From positions 33,847-73,323 of the forward strand of contig CALSCP010000524.1 in NCBI GenBank assembly GCA_943704425.1: DNA of 39,477 nucleotides, read 5' to 3'. This DNA comes from Ministeria vibrans ATCC 50519 (Eukaryota; Opisthokonta; Filasterea). The position numbers were made by a program, and so were the translations under genes. Below, piece by piece: positions 1 through 11,500 of this stretch (its first letter is position 1; each line of letters starts with the position of its first letter). The notes below the pieces were generated by a model, which had not been told where the DNA came from, did no database searches, and saw nothing but the letters and a program-made list of their open reading frames with translations.

Positions 1-3000
1 TGACTCATTCCATACCATTCAACATCAGCAATGTACAAGTCAGACTGGACAAAGTGTCGCACTGCACCACAAATGTGAAAGTCTGAAGACACATCAACAT
101 TCACAAAACTGTCGCACCCTTCAACGCCAAACACTCTCAAGGCAATCATCTCATGCCCCTTTGCAACACAGGCATAAAAATCGCCTGCACTCTGACTCGT
201 CAACCAGTCGCGCACCGACAAATGGAAGAAGCTCAGACCACCTTCCGCATCCTCACTCAGATACTGAGACAAGCGTCCGAGACACCGATAAAAGAAGATG
301 GGATCGCGTTGCTTCGGGTCAATTCCACCAGCGTGTGACACAACAGCAAACAGCTGCTGGGGAGTGAGCGGTTCGCAAGCTGCCAACAGCACGTTGACAA
401 TGGGCAGCACATGAATGCAATAATAGTCGGCGTCAAACTCAGTACGAAAGCACAAGAGATAGAAGGCGTCCATGTCATCACCAGCAGCGCCAGTTTCCCA
501 ATCTAGCTCACGGCCAATCACCAAATAGTCAAGGGCCACCGTGGCCCACTGGAAGTTCCCATGCGCACGCTTAACAAAAAGATCAAAGTCGATCGTCACA
601 CCAATGGGACCCAGCCGTGTTTGAGCATACAGCTTCATGTCCTCCTTCCCTGCAACATCGTCGACAAGGTCCACACGCTGCCATAGATTGACGTGAGATA
701 GAACGGACGTGACTCTCGGAAGACGACGGCTCGTCACCAGAACGCGCAGCCAGCGCGGACAATCCCGAGCCAGTTTGTGCACCAGCTCTGTCACGGTTGT
801 CGTCTCGCCACTCTCGAGAGCCTCATCAAGACCGTCCACAACGATCACGTATGTCACAGCATCTTTTGTCACCTCAACAGGCTTGGGAATGCGACATAGG
901 GTTCGAGCAAGAGCGCCCACCATCTGCGACGGTGTCAAACGCAGCTGCCCGCCACCGAGCTCCTCCTTGATAACCACCTTGTATGTCTCGCTAAAGTGCG
1001 GAAGGCCCTCATTGCAACGCGACAATAGAGTCGTAGCAAATGTCTCGGCCTTGCGTGTCGATTCCACGTCGCGACGACACACGTAGTGGGCAGCAAGCAT
1101 AATACAATCGACACGCTGATAGGACAGTTCAGGCGGACACACAATTTGCGCGGCAATCGCACTCTTGCCGAAACCTGGATCGCCAATGAGATGCACGCAC
1201 GCCCCGCTCGCAAGCTTCGCTGCAATACTCTTCAGTAGCTCGTCGCGTCCGACAAACGCGGAAGTGCGCCGAGGCACAAATGATGGGTGCGACTCGTCGT
1301 ACTCATGCAATTGATCTTTGGGAAGGGCCAACCGAGACGTTTTCATATGACTCATTTTCAGGGCAATCTGACGAGAGACGGCAAGAGCGTCAAGCAGAGT
1401 CCTAAGTGACTTGACACACGAATCAAGCTGCCACGTCGTCTCCAGATCTTTGTCATGGCGCATCTCCCCAATGAGCACCGTCAGCAGGTTGGCCGCCTCA
1501 AGTGCCGCTGAGCGCTTCTCTGGCGTCAATGCAGCACCAATTTCGCTTTTCTCAATGAGGCAGCGCACCTGCGTCACGAGCACGTCGATGCTCCATTGGC
1601 AATCATGGTGGTAGTAGCTCTGCTCGGTCTTGTTGTCTCGCTTAAACGCGACATAGGCCCACGGATCGAGCCCAGTGGCAGCAGCATCGGTTAGTTGTGT
1701 GTCACTAACGGGCAGGGTCTGCAGGGATTTCTTGACCAGCTGGTGTGCTTCTGTGGTAAACAGCGCAAAACATCCGTGCACACGCATGAACACCTCATCA
1801 ATGTCGGTGTAAGGAACATGTGCAGACTGCAGCTGCTCATTTGCACCGACAAGGCGCGCTCCCCAGAGTTGCCGCAGAGAACCAGCGACACCAAGAGCAT
1901 CGTCACGGGTATCGTCGCTAACATCAATGTCGCACTCGCTGAGTAGAAGAAGAAGGTCGGCCACGCACGCAATGCCACGAGCAATGCGCGTCGGGGCGAC
2001 ATAACTGTGACCGTTGTCGTTGCGCAGTGGGAAAATGACGGCAATGTAAGCGAGAAGGCGCTTCTCCAGGTCAGCAATGGCACCGGAGAAGTGAGCAGTG
2101 AGCAGCTCGGTCGCGTGGTGTCGCAATAAGAGACACACCGAGTACACATCCCATGTGTCTGTGTCGTCCAAGTCGGTCGGACGAGTGGCGTCACTGAGAT
2201 CGCAGTGGGGTTTGTCGAAGCGCGCCTTGAAGTCGTCGTCGTCGGGGTACAGTTTGCGCAGCCATGAGTGCACCAGTGGAGCAACGATGCGCTTGACTTC
2301 GCGGAATGCCATGCGCAACTTGAGTGCTGCTTCGGTGTGCACGGTGATGTCATACGGTGTGCGCACGTTGGTTGTTGTTGGGCTCTTGAGCAAACGGGAG
2401 TTGTCGATCAACGTTGTCATGTCGGCAACACTAGGATGGCTCCAGTCGAGTGAGGGTTGAACAAGACCGCTTTGAAGGTAGCCCAAGAGAAGCTTGATGT
2501 CTCGTGGGGTGGAAAACTTTGCAGACAGGTCGAGGAAGAGGCGTGCTGCTTGTTCGACAACGGTTGGTGTGATGGAAATGGCGGTGGTCACCTGCCAAAC
2601 GAGATCGCGGAGCAGTGGTCTGGCCGAAGCTGAAAGGGCCGAGAGTGCAGTGAGCGAGTTATAGAGTGTGTTGAGAAGCGCTGCGACGGCGGGATTGTGT
2701 GCGTAGTGATCGAAGACGGTGTTGTTCTTCAGGACAGCAAGAAGAAGACCCAACTTGCGAAGTTTGGCGTCGGAAGGCACTGGCGACAACTTGACAATGT
2801 CGCGGTACACTGTGCAAACGGTTCGAGAGACGACCGACTTCGGCGGCACACCTGCGTCATCCAGGCCGTCGAAAAGCGCGCGGAGGCGCGGAAAGAAGGG
2901 GAGAAGCGCGTCGTCAGCATTCACCCCCCAAAACACATGCTTTCTCTTAGAAAAAGCGAAGCGTAAGAACTTGTATATGCAATAGTGTTTTACGGAGTTA

Positions 3001-3250
3001 CCTCTGGAGTGTTCACAATCTTGAAGCAGGCGATGGCGATGTCGGAATAAACGTCGTGAAAATCGACGTCGGCGGATTTGCAATCGTCTTCGAGCAATCG
3101 CAGCTCGGCAGCGCCACGATCCTTAACGAGGTGCTCGCAAGAGCAACGGCATGTTGTGGGTGACCGAGGAGTGTTGCATCTGCCAGACTTGGTGCACGCA
3201 GCTCGTGCGGGGAGACCTGAGAGTGAAAGAGATAACTGTCAGCTCCAACA

Positions 3251-3282
<32 letters not shown>

Positions 3283-3316
3283 GAACGAACGAGCGCGCAT
3301 ATCCCGACGTACTCAT
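1..3316 (-). CDS. STAND/NACHT-type P-loop NTPase, 3' part outside window
   Basis: This is a signal-transduction ATPase of the STAND class, usually a cytosolic oligomerising switch. Exons on the minus strand are 3316-3313 (ATG plus one base), 3216-3002 and 2945 to beyond base 1. Phases agree, giving at least 1054 residues. Exon 2 encodes a short Cys-rich then helical segment, and exon 3 starts with about 550 helical residues. A FVGRDEL box leads to Walker A GDPGFGKS (about residue 661, bases 1184-1161) and Walker B VIVVDGLDEA (about residue 775, near base 840). TSRRPR further on is a sensor-like motif. Near base 225 FFHLSVRDWL matches the winged-helix end of NACHT proteins, where ankyrin or WD repeats often follow. 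The 3' end lies outside the window, so the sensor domain is unknown. The only in-frame start gives an exon with four coding bases; I chose it because ATGA|GTACGT joins exactly in frame to exon 2. The NTPase assignment is firm; the first exon is less so. Confidence 0.85.
3252..3281. repeat. A30 homopolymer in intron 1 of the STAND gene
   Basis: An uninterrupted run of thirty A on the plus strand lies in the first intron (3312-3217) of the minus-strand NTPase gene. On the transcribed strand it is T30 upstream of the acceptor, where it could serve as an extended pyrimidine tract. Its length is likely to vary between reads or strains. Confidence 0.9.
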
Positions 3317-3448
3317 GAGCAAAGGTATCACTGTGTTCGCAAAGAAAAATGGGGTCGGAAAGTCGCGAGTTGAGACAGTGGGAAAAAAAAAATGAAATGA
3401 ATATAATAAAATTAATTGATCACACATTTGTGCCCTTTCTCACACTTC
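3317..3448. promoter_or_regulatory. Divergent promoter between STAND NTPase and DHHC gene
   Basis: The start codons of the minus-strand NTPase (3316) and the plus-strand palmitoyltransferase (3449) are only 132 bp apart, so both 5' UTRs and both promoters must lie here or overlap the genes. The stretch includes an A-rich run at 3381-3390 and AT-rich sequence around 3395-3420. I see no clear TATA box or named element; the call rests on geometry. Confidence 0.5.
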
Positions 3449-5053
3449 ATGTCGCGAAGGCCACTTGCCGAGAAGATAGCGGGAGCCTTTCCTGTAATAT
3501 TTGTTACGCGTAGGAAGAAAACATGACACAACGATCAAAACGAAAAGTTCACCACTTCTCTCCTTCGCTCCACAGTGCTCTTTGGCTGGTCCTGGTACAC
3601 TGTGGTGTTTGTGCTTAGCCCAACACTTCCCGTGGGCGGTCAGGTGTCTGTTATTCTCGCTGAACATTTGGTACAATACCAATAGAAAACGAAATGTCGA
3701 CATCCCATAACCTTTTTGTCGTTTTGCCGCTTCCCGACCAGCTTCTGGCCTTAGCGGTGTGGTCATGGGTGAAAACAATGGCGCAGACACCCTCTGAGCC
3801 GCCGGCGTTCTTCTCGGCGACGCGCGATCAGCTTGAATTCGACGAGTACGACGATGTCATTGGCGTCGACGCACATCCCGAGAAGGACCGCCTTGCGTGC
3901 ATCCGCCAGCGCACCAAGAACGGCAAGGTACCGCCGCCTTAGGCGAGTGCTTGGAGTGGCATGCGGCTGTGCAGCTCACGTCGGTTTGTTTGTGTAGTTT
4001 CGCTACTGCCATCCCTGTCAGGCACTCAAACCCGATCGCGCACATCACTGTTCCTTCTGCCACCAATGCGTCCTCAAGTTTGACCACCACTGTCCCTGGG
4101 TCAACAACTGTGTTTGCTTTGCAAACTACAGATATTTCTACCAGTTTGTCTGTAAGACTTAGAAAATAGTTCAAAGTGAAAGAAACTCATACTTTTGTAC
4201 GTCTAGGTTATGCCTCACTCTACACAGTCTTCATCTTCTGCGTCACACTTCCCGTAGCAATCAGTTTCTTTACAGTAATCAACCGCCTAAATACTCCTCA
4301 ACGCCCTCACCCTAAAGGCAACCCTAATTTTTCTGTCTCTACTTAGGGCTCCAACACCCAACACAGTGACACTGCCATTCGCATCCAACTTCTTATGCTC
4401 TGTTTCATCTCTCTCCCTTTTTCCCTCGCCGTCATTTCTCTCTCGTCCTACCATTCTTTTCTCATCCACTCAAACTCGACCACAAATGGTAAATACTCCA
4501 TGTTAATACGATGATATTGGATATTGTCTCACTTTTCTTTTCTTTCCAGAGGCACTTTCTGCTCCTCGATTCGATGTCAAGCTGGTGAAAAAGAATGGTT
4601 ATGATTTGGGCAGAAAAGCTAATTGGGAACAAGTCAGATTAAAACAAAAGAAAGCTGTGTCTGTGTTTGAGTCTCATTCTTTATTTTTAATAGGCTTTGG
4701 GTCCGTTTGGTCTCTCTCGATTTTTCCCCATCAACTTACCGGTGCAATCAGGCCCTGAAAACCAGTAAGACCTTAAAGTCCTCTCCTAGCAATCTCTCAT
4801 GGGCTTCCTTTTCAGACTTTGCAATGGTTTTTCGTATCCATTGTGTGCGACTGCAGAGCCCGTCGATTTGGACGGTCCCGTTTCCGTTGACGTGGGCGCA
4901 CCCGCCTTGGCCTCCACAACGCCACCAGCCGCCAGCCATAGCAATACGAGTAACAGTAGTAGTATTAATAGTAGTAGTAAGGCAAAAGGGAAGGGAGGTG
5001 TTCCGGAACTCGCGACACTCTTGGGCGGTGCGGATGGCGATGAAAGCGAATAA
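3449..5053 (+). CDS. DHHC S-palmitoyltransferase (ZDHHC2/15/20 type)
   Basis: This enzyme moves palmitate from palmitoyl-CoA to cysteines of target proteins at Golgi, endosome or plasma membranes. Nine exons join in phase: 3449-3509, 3576-3670, 3742-3927, 3998-4151, 4207-4274, 4347-4488, 4550-4632, 4694-4764, 4816-5053. The product is 365 aa, the size of animal ZDHHC2/15/20. TM1 is [20 protein letters not shown] and TM2 includes [11 protein letters not shown]. The DHHC Cys-rich domain starts [18 protein letters not shown] and carries the catalytic [10 protein letters not shown] (exon 4). Two more TM helices follow in exons 5-6. The TTxE motif reads TTNE across the exon 6/7 junction, and NGYDLG plus NWEQ fit the C-terminal PaCCT region. 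The tail has NGFSYPLC and a Ser/Asn-rich stretch. The start was chosen because the first exon completes TM1 in phase. Function is firm; the N-terminal two exons are my reconstruction. Confidence 0.93.
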
Positions 5054-5187
5054 TACAATGTTATAATTATTATGAATATTATTATTATTATAATATTTAT
5101 CACGAGTCGACTGTCGAATGACAAATCAAAAAATCAATTATTATTGTTTGCTTTATTACTCTTGTGCGTACACCCTGTGTGATATAC
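5054..5187. other. Intergenic, DHHC 3' UTR with ATT microsatellite
   Basis: This 134-bp gap lies between two same-strand genes. Bases about 5060-5100 are an imperfect ATT/AAT repeat directly after the DHHC stop. It resembles the ATT-rich tract after the WDFY3-like stop (26366-26400), so such tracts may be typical 3' UTR or cleavage regions here. No other element was recognised. Confidence 0.5.
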
Positions 5188-6494
5188 ATGTCCGCTTCAC
5201 GCCACTCGGGGCGGCGGGAGAGCGTGCTGACGACGGCTGCGCTGCGTCGCAATGAACTCTTCCAGCGCCAAGACTCACTTGTTGGCACACCCACCAACCC
5301 GTTTGTGTCGCCCCGCAAGCTGCCATGGCACCACTGGCTCAAAGTGGGCGTCGTCGGCGTCGTGCTGGTGCCCGTGCGGCTGCTTGGGCTCACGGCGGTC
5401 CTGCTCGCCATTGCTCTCCTCTGCGCCCTCTCGCAAGTCGGCCAGTCGCTCACGGAGCGGAACAAGCCTCGTAAAGGATGGAGAAAGTAAGCTGCTGCGG
5501 CGGAGACGCCTCCCACGACTGTCATGTCGTTGTTGGTCGAGTTTATTATGATGATTATTATGATTTTGAAATCGCTCTTTGTGTGTGTCTCTGCTTCAGA
5601 CAGATTATGGAAGTGATGCCACGCCTGTGTCGCATTGCCCTCTTCTTCCTGGGCTTCCACCACGTGCCGGTGAGCGGGGCCATTGCGCCCGCCATGGAGG
5701 CCCCCATCCTTGTGGTTGCGCCGCACTCCTCCTTTGTGGACTTCCTGCTCGTCGTCTCGCGCGTGTGGGCGTCTGGTGTCAGCCGCATTGAGAATGCCCG
5801 CATCCCCGTCTTCGGGCCCATCATCTCCTCCACCCAGCCCATCTACGTCGACCGCCGTGACAAGGAGAGCCGCAAGAACACCTTCAAGGCGATCAAAGAG
5901 CGCGCCAAGTCTGCACACTACCGCACCATGATTTTCCCCGAAGGCACCACGACCAACCGAAAGGTGGGTGAGAAACCACCCCACACAGGCGCATACTAAG
6001 TTCTTGCCAACCCGCTATGGGCTCTCTTCTCTTCAGGCACTAATCACATTCAAGAGCGGCGCCTTCTCAGCGGGCGCTCCCGTCCAACCTGTCCTTCTGC
6101 GCTACCACAATCGCGAACTCGACCCTTCATGGACCCACACAGGACTCCCTCAGCTGCGGCTCTTCTTTCTCATGCTTGCCCAGCTTAACAACTATGCGTC
6201 CATTGAGTTCCTTCCTGTCTATCACCCATCTGCGGCAGAACAGTTCGACGCGACCCTCTTCTCCAAGTAAGTTCGTTCTACGCTCGTTCTACATCTCTTA
6301 GACGAGAAAAGTCTGATAAGTCGTAACTTTTTTTTTCTCCGCATCTCAGTGGTGTTCGTCGGACAATGGCTGATGCACTGGGTGTCCCCGTCACCGAGCA
6401 TACATATGAAGACTCGCGGCTAATGCTCGAGGCACACGCAAGTCATCTGCCGAAAGAGACGGGCGTCGTCGAGTTTGGACATCTCAAGTATACG
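5188..6494 (+). CDS. Lysophospholipid acyltransferase, LPCAT-like; 3' end unresolved
   Basis: This membrane enzyme transfers an acyl group from acyl-CoA to a lysophospholipid in phospholipid remodelling. Exons 5188-5486, 5600-5963, 6037-6266 and 6350-6487 (or 6494) give about 346 residues, all in phase. Residues 1-45 include NPFVSPRKLPWHHWLKVG, followed by a hydrophobic segment VVGVVLVPVRLLGLTAVLLA, as in LPCATs. The HX4D catalytic motif is HSSFVD (near 5727), the substrate-binding box is FPEGTTTNRK (exon 2 end), and exon 3 continues ALITFKSGAFSAGAPV. The last exon has VRRTMADALGVPVTEHTYED, diagnostic of the LPCAT family. The coding sequence then meets CA repeat DNA. A donor at 6488 (GTATAC) or 6495 (GTTTGT) is possible, but no downstream exon is present. 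Without splicing the frame reads through Thr-His repeats to a stop at 6725. EF hands found in some relatives are absent. The start is the ATG preceding the first hydrophobic segment. Confidence 0.88.
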
Positions 6495-6543
6495 GTTTGT
6501 ATTCACGTCGACACACTCACTCACTCGCTCGCTCACCCACTCA

Positions 6544-6545
<2 letters not shown>

Positions 6546-6638
<93 letters not shown>
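6546..6638. repeat. (CA)46 microsatellite between two truncated convergent genes
   Basis: A perfect 93-bp CA/TG dinucleotide tract. On the plus strand it follows the last recognisable LPCAT exon. On the minus strand it starts exactly at the GTGTGT donor after the last recognisable PRPF31 exon (ending 6639). It may be intronic for both genes, or a false or rearranged junction. Confidence 0.95.
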
Positions 6639-6640
<2 letters not shown>

Positions 6641-8280
6641 GGTGCTGAGCGTCAATGCGGGCGGCAAGGGCAATTTTTCCAGCAAGCATGCGACCAGCCT
6701 TGACACGCAGCTCAGAGGGCACTGACTGGACCACATCACACCCAAACACAATACCCTCGTGCAAATGCGACGAGGCACTTGAGAATCCCGCAAGAACCTT
6801 CTTGGCTTTCCCTGTACATCCAGAGAGACAGACAGAAGGAATGAGAGAATAACGATACAACTGCAAATGGGTACCGAGCAAGTGAATGTTGCAGGCAGGA
6901 ATGAGACTGAGCTTCTCGACACTGCCCGCAAGACCAACCAACTTAGCCGCAATGCTGTACGCAGAGGGAAGTATAAGAGAGAAAGAAGGATTGGGATAGC
7001 AGAGAGGCACAACAAAAGAATCAAACGTACACAAAGAGAACACATACAAAGGGACACACAAAAAGACACAGACACAAACACACAAAAACACACACAAAGA
7101 GAAAAAAAATACAAAAATGCACACAAAGTGCATACAAAGAGACGCACGCAAAAGACACACGCACAAGGAGAAGCTCATCAAAAAAGAGACACAGAAAAGA
7201 TCACAGATGCTTGAGAGAGACATGAATCACCATATAACAAAACAATTTTGTAACGTACGGTGGACCAACAATAGCAGCAACATTGGGAGCCATAAGATTA
7301 ATGCGGGAGGCGACATAGGCATCCATCTTGGTGCGGTCGGCGTCCAGTTGCAGTGCCATGTCGCACGCCTCCTTCACCAACTACACACACACACACACAC
7401 ACACACACAAATACATGCACAGTAAGAAAGCGCCCTTCTCTGTCGTGCTCATTGTATCACACACCTCCATCTTGTCCGCGGACAAGGGTCGTGCTTTGGT
7501 TGTGGATGCGGTAACGTTGATTGCCATCAGCAGCGAACCGGGCAAGATGGTCTCCAGCTCCTTCGAGGTCACATTCAGCTCGTTTCCTACACACCCACAC
7601 TTCAATACCCACACTCGCGGGGACGCCATGGCAAAGCGCATACCAAGGCAGCGCACAGTTCGCATGTAGTCAAGCGGATTCACCACGACCGACTCAAGTT
7701 CGGGAAAGCGGTCGGTGTAGAGATCGCGAGCGAAGCGGTGGATTGTAAACAGCTCATTCTCAACCTCCGACGCAATGTTATTGGCTCGCACCATCACCTG
7801 ATACTCAGGATCAACCTCAACGGGTCCTGAGATTTCTTGGCGCTATCACATTCAAAAAAACGAAAACGATCATCAAACGAAACACAAAAAAGATTGACAC
7901 ATCTCATCTCTTCTCACACGCAAAAAACACACACCCACACACCCACACACACCCACCACTGGATCCATCCCGACCCACGCACCTCTTCCTGCAGCAGCAG
8001 TTGGTCTATGTCGCGCACAATGTTTCGGTATTTAGTGGACGACGTGAGCTTTGCAATGCGGCCGATGCTCCCCTCGCGCGCGGCCGTGTGGTCGGCACTC
8101 GCCCCGCCGCTGTCGCCATCTACACCAAGACAAGCGCCAGCGTCATCGCCCTGGACCCCTTGGGCGTTCTTTACCTCCTGTACCACTCACAGCCTCCTCC
8201 TCGTCCCCTTCGTCCACCTCCTCATCTTCGTCTCCCTCAAGATCATCAAGATCGTTCAAAAGTTCGTCAGCAAGCGACAT
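6639..8280 (-). CDS. PRPF31: U4/U6 snRNP factor PRPF31, C-terminal part missing
   Basis: PRPF31 binds the 15.5K protein and U4 snRNA and is needed for tri-snRNP assembly. Minus-strand exons 8280-8191, 8150-7983, 7842-7644, 7586-7465, 7380-7259, 6954-6875 and 6811-6639 are all in phase and encode 318 residues. The N-terminus MSLADELLNDLDDLEG resembles the human protein and is followed by an acidic stretch. The coiled-coil part has FPELESVVVNPLDYMRTV and VTASTT; the Nop domain has ACDMALQLD, IPACNIHLLG, KVLAGFSSAS and DVVQSVPSELRVKAGRMLAG. Coding stops after RIDAQHQ at a GT donor made by the TG repeat. The expected remaining 160-180 residues, including the WQEPPP-type stretch and basic tail, are not found at lower coordinates, where a plus-strand acyltransferase lies. 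The first intron is only 40 nt (8190-8151). Identity is firm; completeness is not. Confidence 0.92.
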
Positions 8281-8582
8281 CTACAACGATCCTAAAAGAT
8301 AAATCCAATTAATTCTAATGATTGAATTATCTGTTATTATACGCTCGTTCGATCTCCAGCGATGCTCACTCTCCAGCACCTCTCCAGTCTGCACGTTCGA
8401 GTCTTGACTCTTAAGTCTTCACTTTTTTACATCTAGTTGCTCTAACAAGCCGACACGAATCAAAAGGGCACTCGAATTGTCCTTGAATTGTCCTTTGATC
8501 GAATGCAGATAATGAGTCGTAATTATGTAGTGATAATAATTATTGTGATTAATTTTTTCATTGCCTTTCTTCTTATCTTGCC
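8281..8582. promoter_or_regulatory. Divergent promoter region, PRPF31 and HA-repeat gene
   Basis: The 302 bp between the PRPF31 start (8280, minus) and the HA-repeat protein start (8583, plus) must hold both 5' UTRs and promoters. It is more AT-rich than the genes, with runs near 8300-8340 and 8515-8560. No tRNA, TATA box or conserved motif could be named. Confidence 0.5.
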
Positions 8583-11500
8583 ATGTCCGGCAACACAGAA
8601 GGTTCACCCGCCACTGAATGTGAAAGTGAAAAGGAACGCCCAGCGGACGACGTGCGTGAATGCGAAGGGGCCCCGTCGCGCGACGCTGGCGGATCGTCCG
8701 CCACAGCAGAGACAGCGTCGAGCCATCTGGCCCACTTTGTTGATGCTCTCGTTGCGTTCCAGCAGAAACACGGCCACGCCAATGTGCCGCGTCGCTACCA
8801 CGCCGACGTGTCGCTCGGCATCTTTGTCCACGCCTTGCGCAACGGGCGCGTGTCGCTGTCGGCGGCGGACGCAGCCCGGCTGCGCAAGGGCGGCGTCGGC
8901 GTGCTTGGCGCCGCCTCCTCACCCACCACCTTCGTCTCCTTCAGCGAACGCCTCGCCGAAGCCCGTCGCGGCACCCCCAACGTCGAGTGGCTTGCCACCC
9001 AGCGCAGCCTCCACAAGTACGAGATGCTGTCGCTTCCGCGCATCCGTCAACTTGCAGATGCCAAAATCGAAGGGTTCGTCAAGGGAAAGCGTCGCGCTGG
9101 TCCCCTCGCCAGTGCATCGCCCGCAAAGAAGGCAGCGCTCACCTCCACCGACACCTCATCTAACACACCCACTCCTGTTCCCGTCGCCCCCGTCGCCCCC
9201 GCCACTACACAGGAGGAGGCAGCCACCACCTCCACGACTGGTCCATCAGCTGTCAACAACACGACCGACCCCGCCGATCCCGCTACGCCCAATCCTGTGA
9301 CGGCCGACTTCGCCGATCTTGACACTGCTGCTGCCAACACCACCAACCCCGACACTGCTTCTATTGCCGTCGTTGCATCTACAGCGGCGACCACCGCAAA
9401 CGAGACGGTTGCAACAACGAACAATGCTACCGTGGCAGGCGTCACGGAAATTGAAACAACACAGGTCAACGCGACCACCATGGCCCTAAATGCGACGAAG
9501 ACCAGCGTGAATGGTGACACAGAAGCCTGTGACATCAAGTCATTTTTTCCACCACCATCTGCACCTGTTTCCTCAGCACCACCAGCAGCCGCCGCACGTA
9601 CGACCACCTCGGAGACCCTTGGTCGTCCGCGCAAGACTTCCGCAACACACAATCATTGGGAAGATCAATTTGCGGCCCTCATTTCCTTTCGTGACAAATA
9701 CGGTCACACACGCGTGCCTACCAAAGCAGGACAGGTCCACTCGTCGCTTGGACGCTGGGTAGCTCGCCAACGCACCATTCACAGCAGCGGAAAAATGCAA
9801 GCGACTCGTCTCGCAGCACTCCAAAGCATCAATTTTGAGTGGACGCGTCGTCTCACGGGCACCAAGACACCCACCTCGACAGCTGCTGCTGCTGCTGCCA
9901 CCGTAGCCGCCTCGGCCACTCCGGCATTTACACCATCCTCCACAATTGCCTCCCCATCAACGCCCTCCACCTTTTCTCTCGCCACCACCACCACCACCAC
10001 CACTGCCGCTTCCGAGTCTGCTGCGACGTCAGCTCTGTCGGTGAGGCGCACACGAAAAGCACCACGTCGTATCGACTCCGCTTACGTCTACAACGACGAT
10101 CCCGACTTTGTCCTCGACTACAGCGGCGCGCCTCTCCTCCTCCCGCCCGCCCCGCCTCGCAGCGCTAGTTCCACATCAAGTCCTCTCATGACCACATCCT
10201 CCGCTGTGTTTTCCACCACGGCACCCCCAACACCCACTGCCACAGCGGCCACGGCATCTACCTCGCCTGCGCTTGCCCTTAATCCATCACCGGCAGCCGA
10301 CCTCAGTTGGGCCGATCGCCTGGCTGAGTTGCGTGTCTACGTTGAGGTGTTTGGCCATTGCAATGTACCCCCCGAGGTGGACGCGTCCCTCTCCGAGTGG
10401 AACATCAGCCAATTACGGCGCAATGCCTACCGCCAGCTCTCGAGCGCTCAATTCAACGATCTCATGGTTGTCACACGTTGCCTGTGGCTCTCTCCCGGAC
10501 CCGCCGTCTTCACCCACGAGCTTCTCGAAGCGTACGTCTTGAAGCGCGAAGAACTCGCAGCCGGTCACGTCAACCCGCTGCTCAGTTGGTCGCGAGGCAT
10601 CCACGACCTTGGACTCTTTCACAAGCTTGTTGGAAACTGCGCAGTGCCGCTCAGTCGACTGCGTCTTGCTCGCTGGGTCGCACACGTTCGTGTTCAGAGC
10701 GATGGTCATCATCTCAACGATGACTGCCGACAGCAACTCGCTCAACTCGACTTTCCCTTTGTCCACCCACTTGTTCGCAAACAAAGCAACAAACCATCTG
10801 CATCGCCCACTACTGCATCCGCCACACGCGCTCTTTGCAGCTTCGAAGAGGGCATTGCTCTACTCTCCAACTTTCGCGCCCGCTACGACCATGCTAACGT
10901 ACCACTCGATTGCGACACCCATCTCGGCCTGTCTGACTGGGCTGCCCACATCCGCTACGAGTTCGCCTTGGGCCGTCTTCCCGCTCTACAGATCGGCCAG
11001 CTCACTCAATTCGGCTTTCATTTTACTTCCGAAGAGGACACTTCGCCCCGTCAAGCAGCTTCCTCATCCTCCTCCTCCAACACGACCCATGGTCAATCTG
11101 GCACCAAGCGGCGGCCTCGTCAGTCCTCCAAGTCCAACGCCTCTGCCGTCGCCGCCGCCACCACTTATGGTGCTGCTGCTGCTGCTGCTGCTGCTGCCAC
11201 TACTACTACTACTACTACTACTTCTACAACTTCTACCACCACTACCGCTGTCGGTACCGTTTCCACTGATGCACCGGTACCCACATCAGCTGCGCTTATT
11301 TCCAGTCAACCATCTACCTCCACCATCCCCACCACCACCGCCACGGGAGAGACTTCACTACCAAAGACGAACATCTCGCCTGACCAACTCAACGAACTGC
11401 AACGACAACAACAAATCATCCGGCAGGCGCAGGCAGCAGTGCTGGACCATCAGTCGCATGGCGACTCACGCACCGCCGAAGGGCGCACATCCACTGCTGC

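Noticed and set aside
1691-2353. 220-aa minus-strand frame within the STAND gene
   Set aside because: It is out of frame with the continuous long frame carrying the Walker motifs, and its composition (Thr, Cys, Ser rich) is that of a shadow.
5100-5984. 294-aa open frame antisense to the LPCAT exons
   Set aside because: It crosses introns and lacks any motif, while the plus strand holds clear acyltransferase motifs.
6420-6639. Cys-Val repeat frame extending PRPF31 on the minus strand
   Set aside because: It is the same dinucleotide tract read in reverse, and starts at a GT donor. It has no resemblance to the PRPF31 C-terminus.
6495-6725. Open frame of Thr-His repeats extending the LPCAT gene
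   Set aside because: It comes only from translating the CA tract, and the following residues match antisense PRPF31 codons. Possible donors lie just before it. I do not treat it as established protein.
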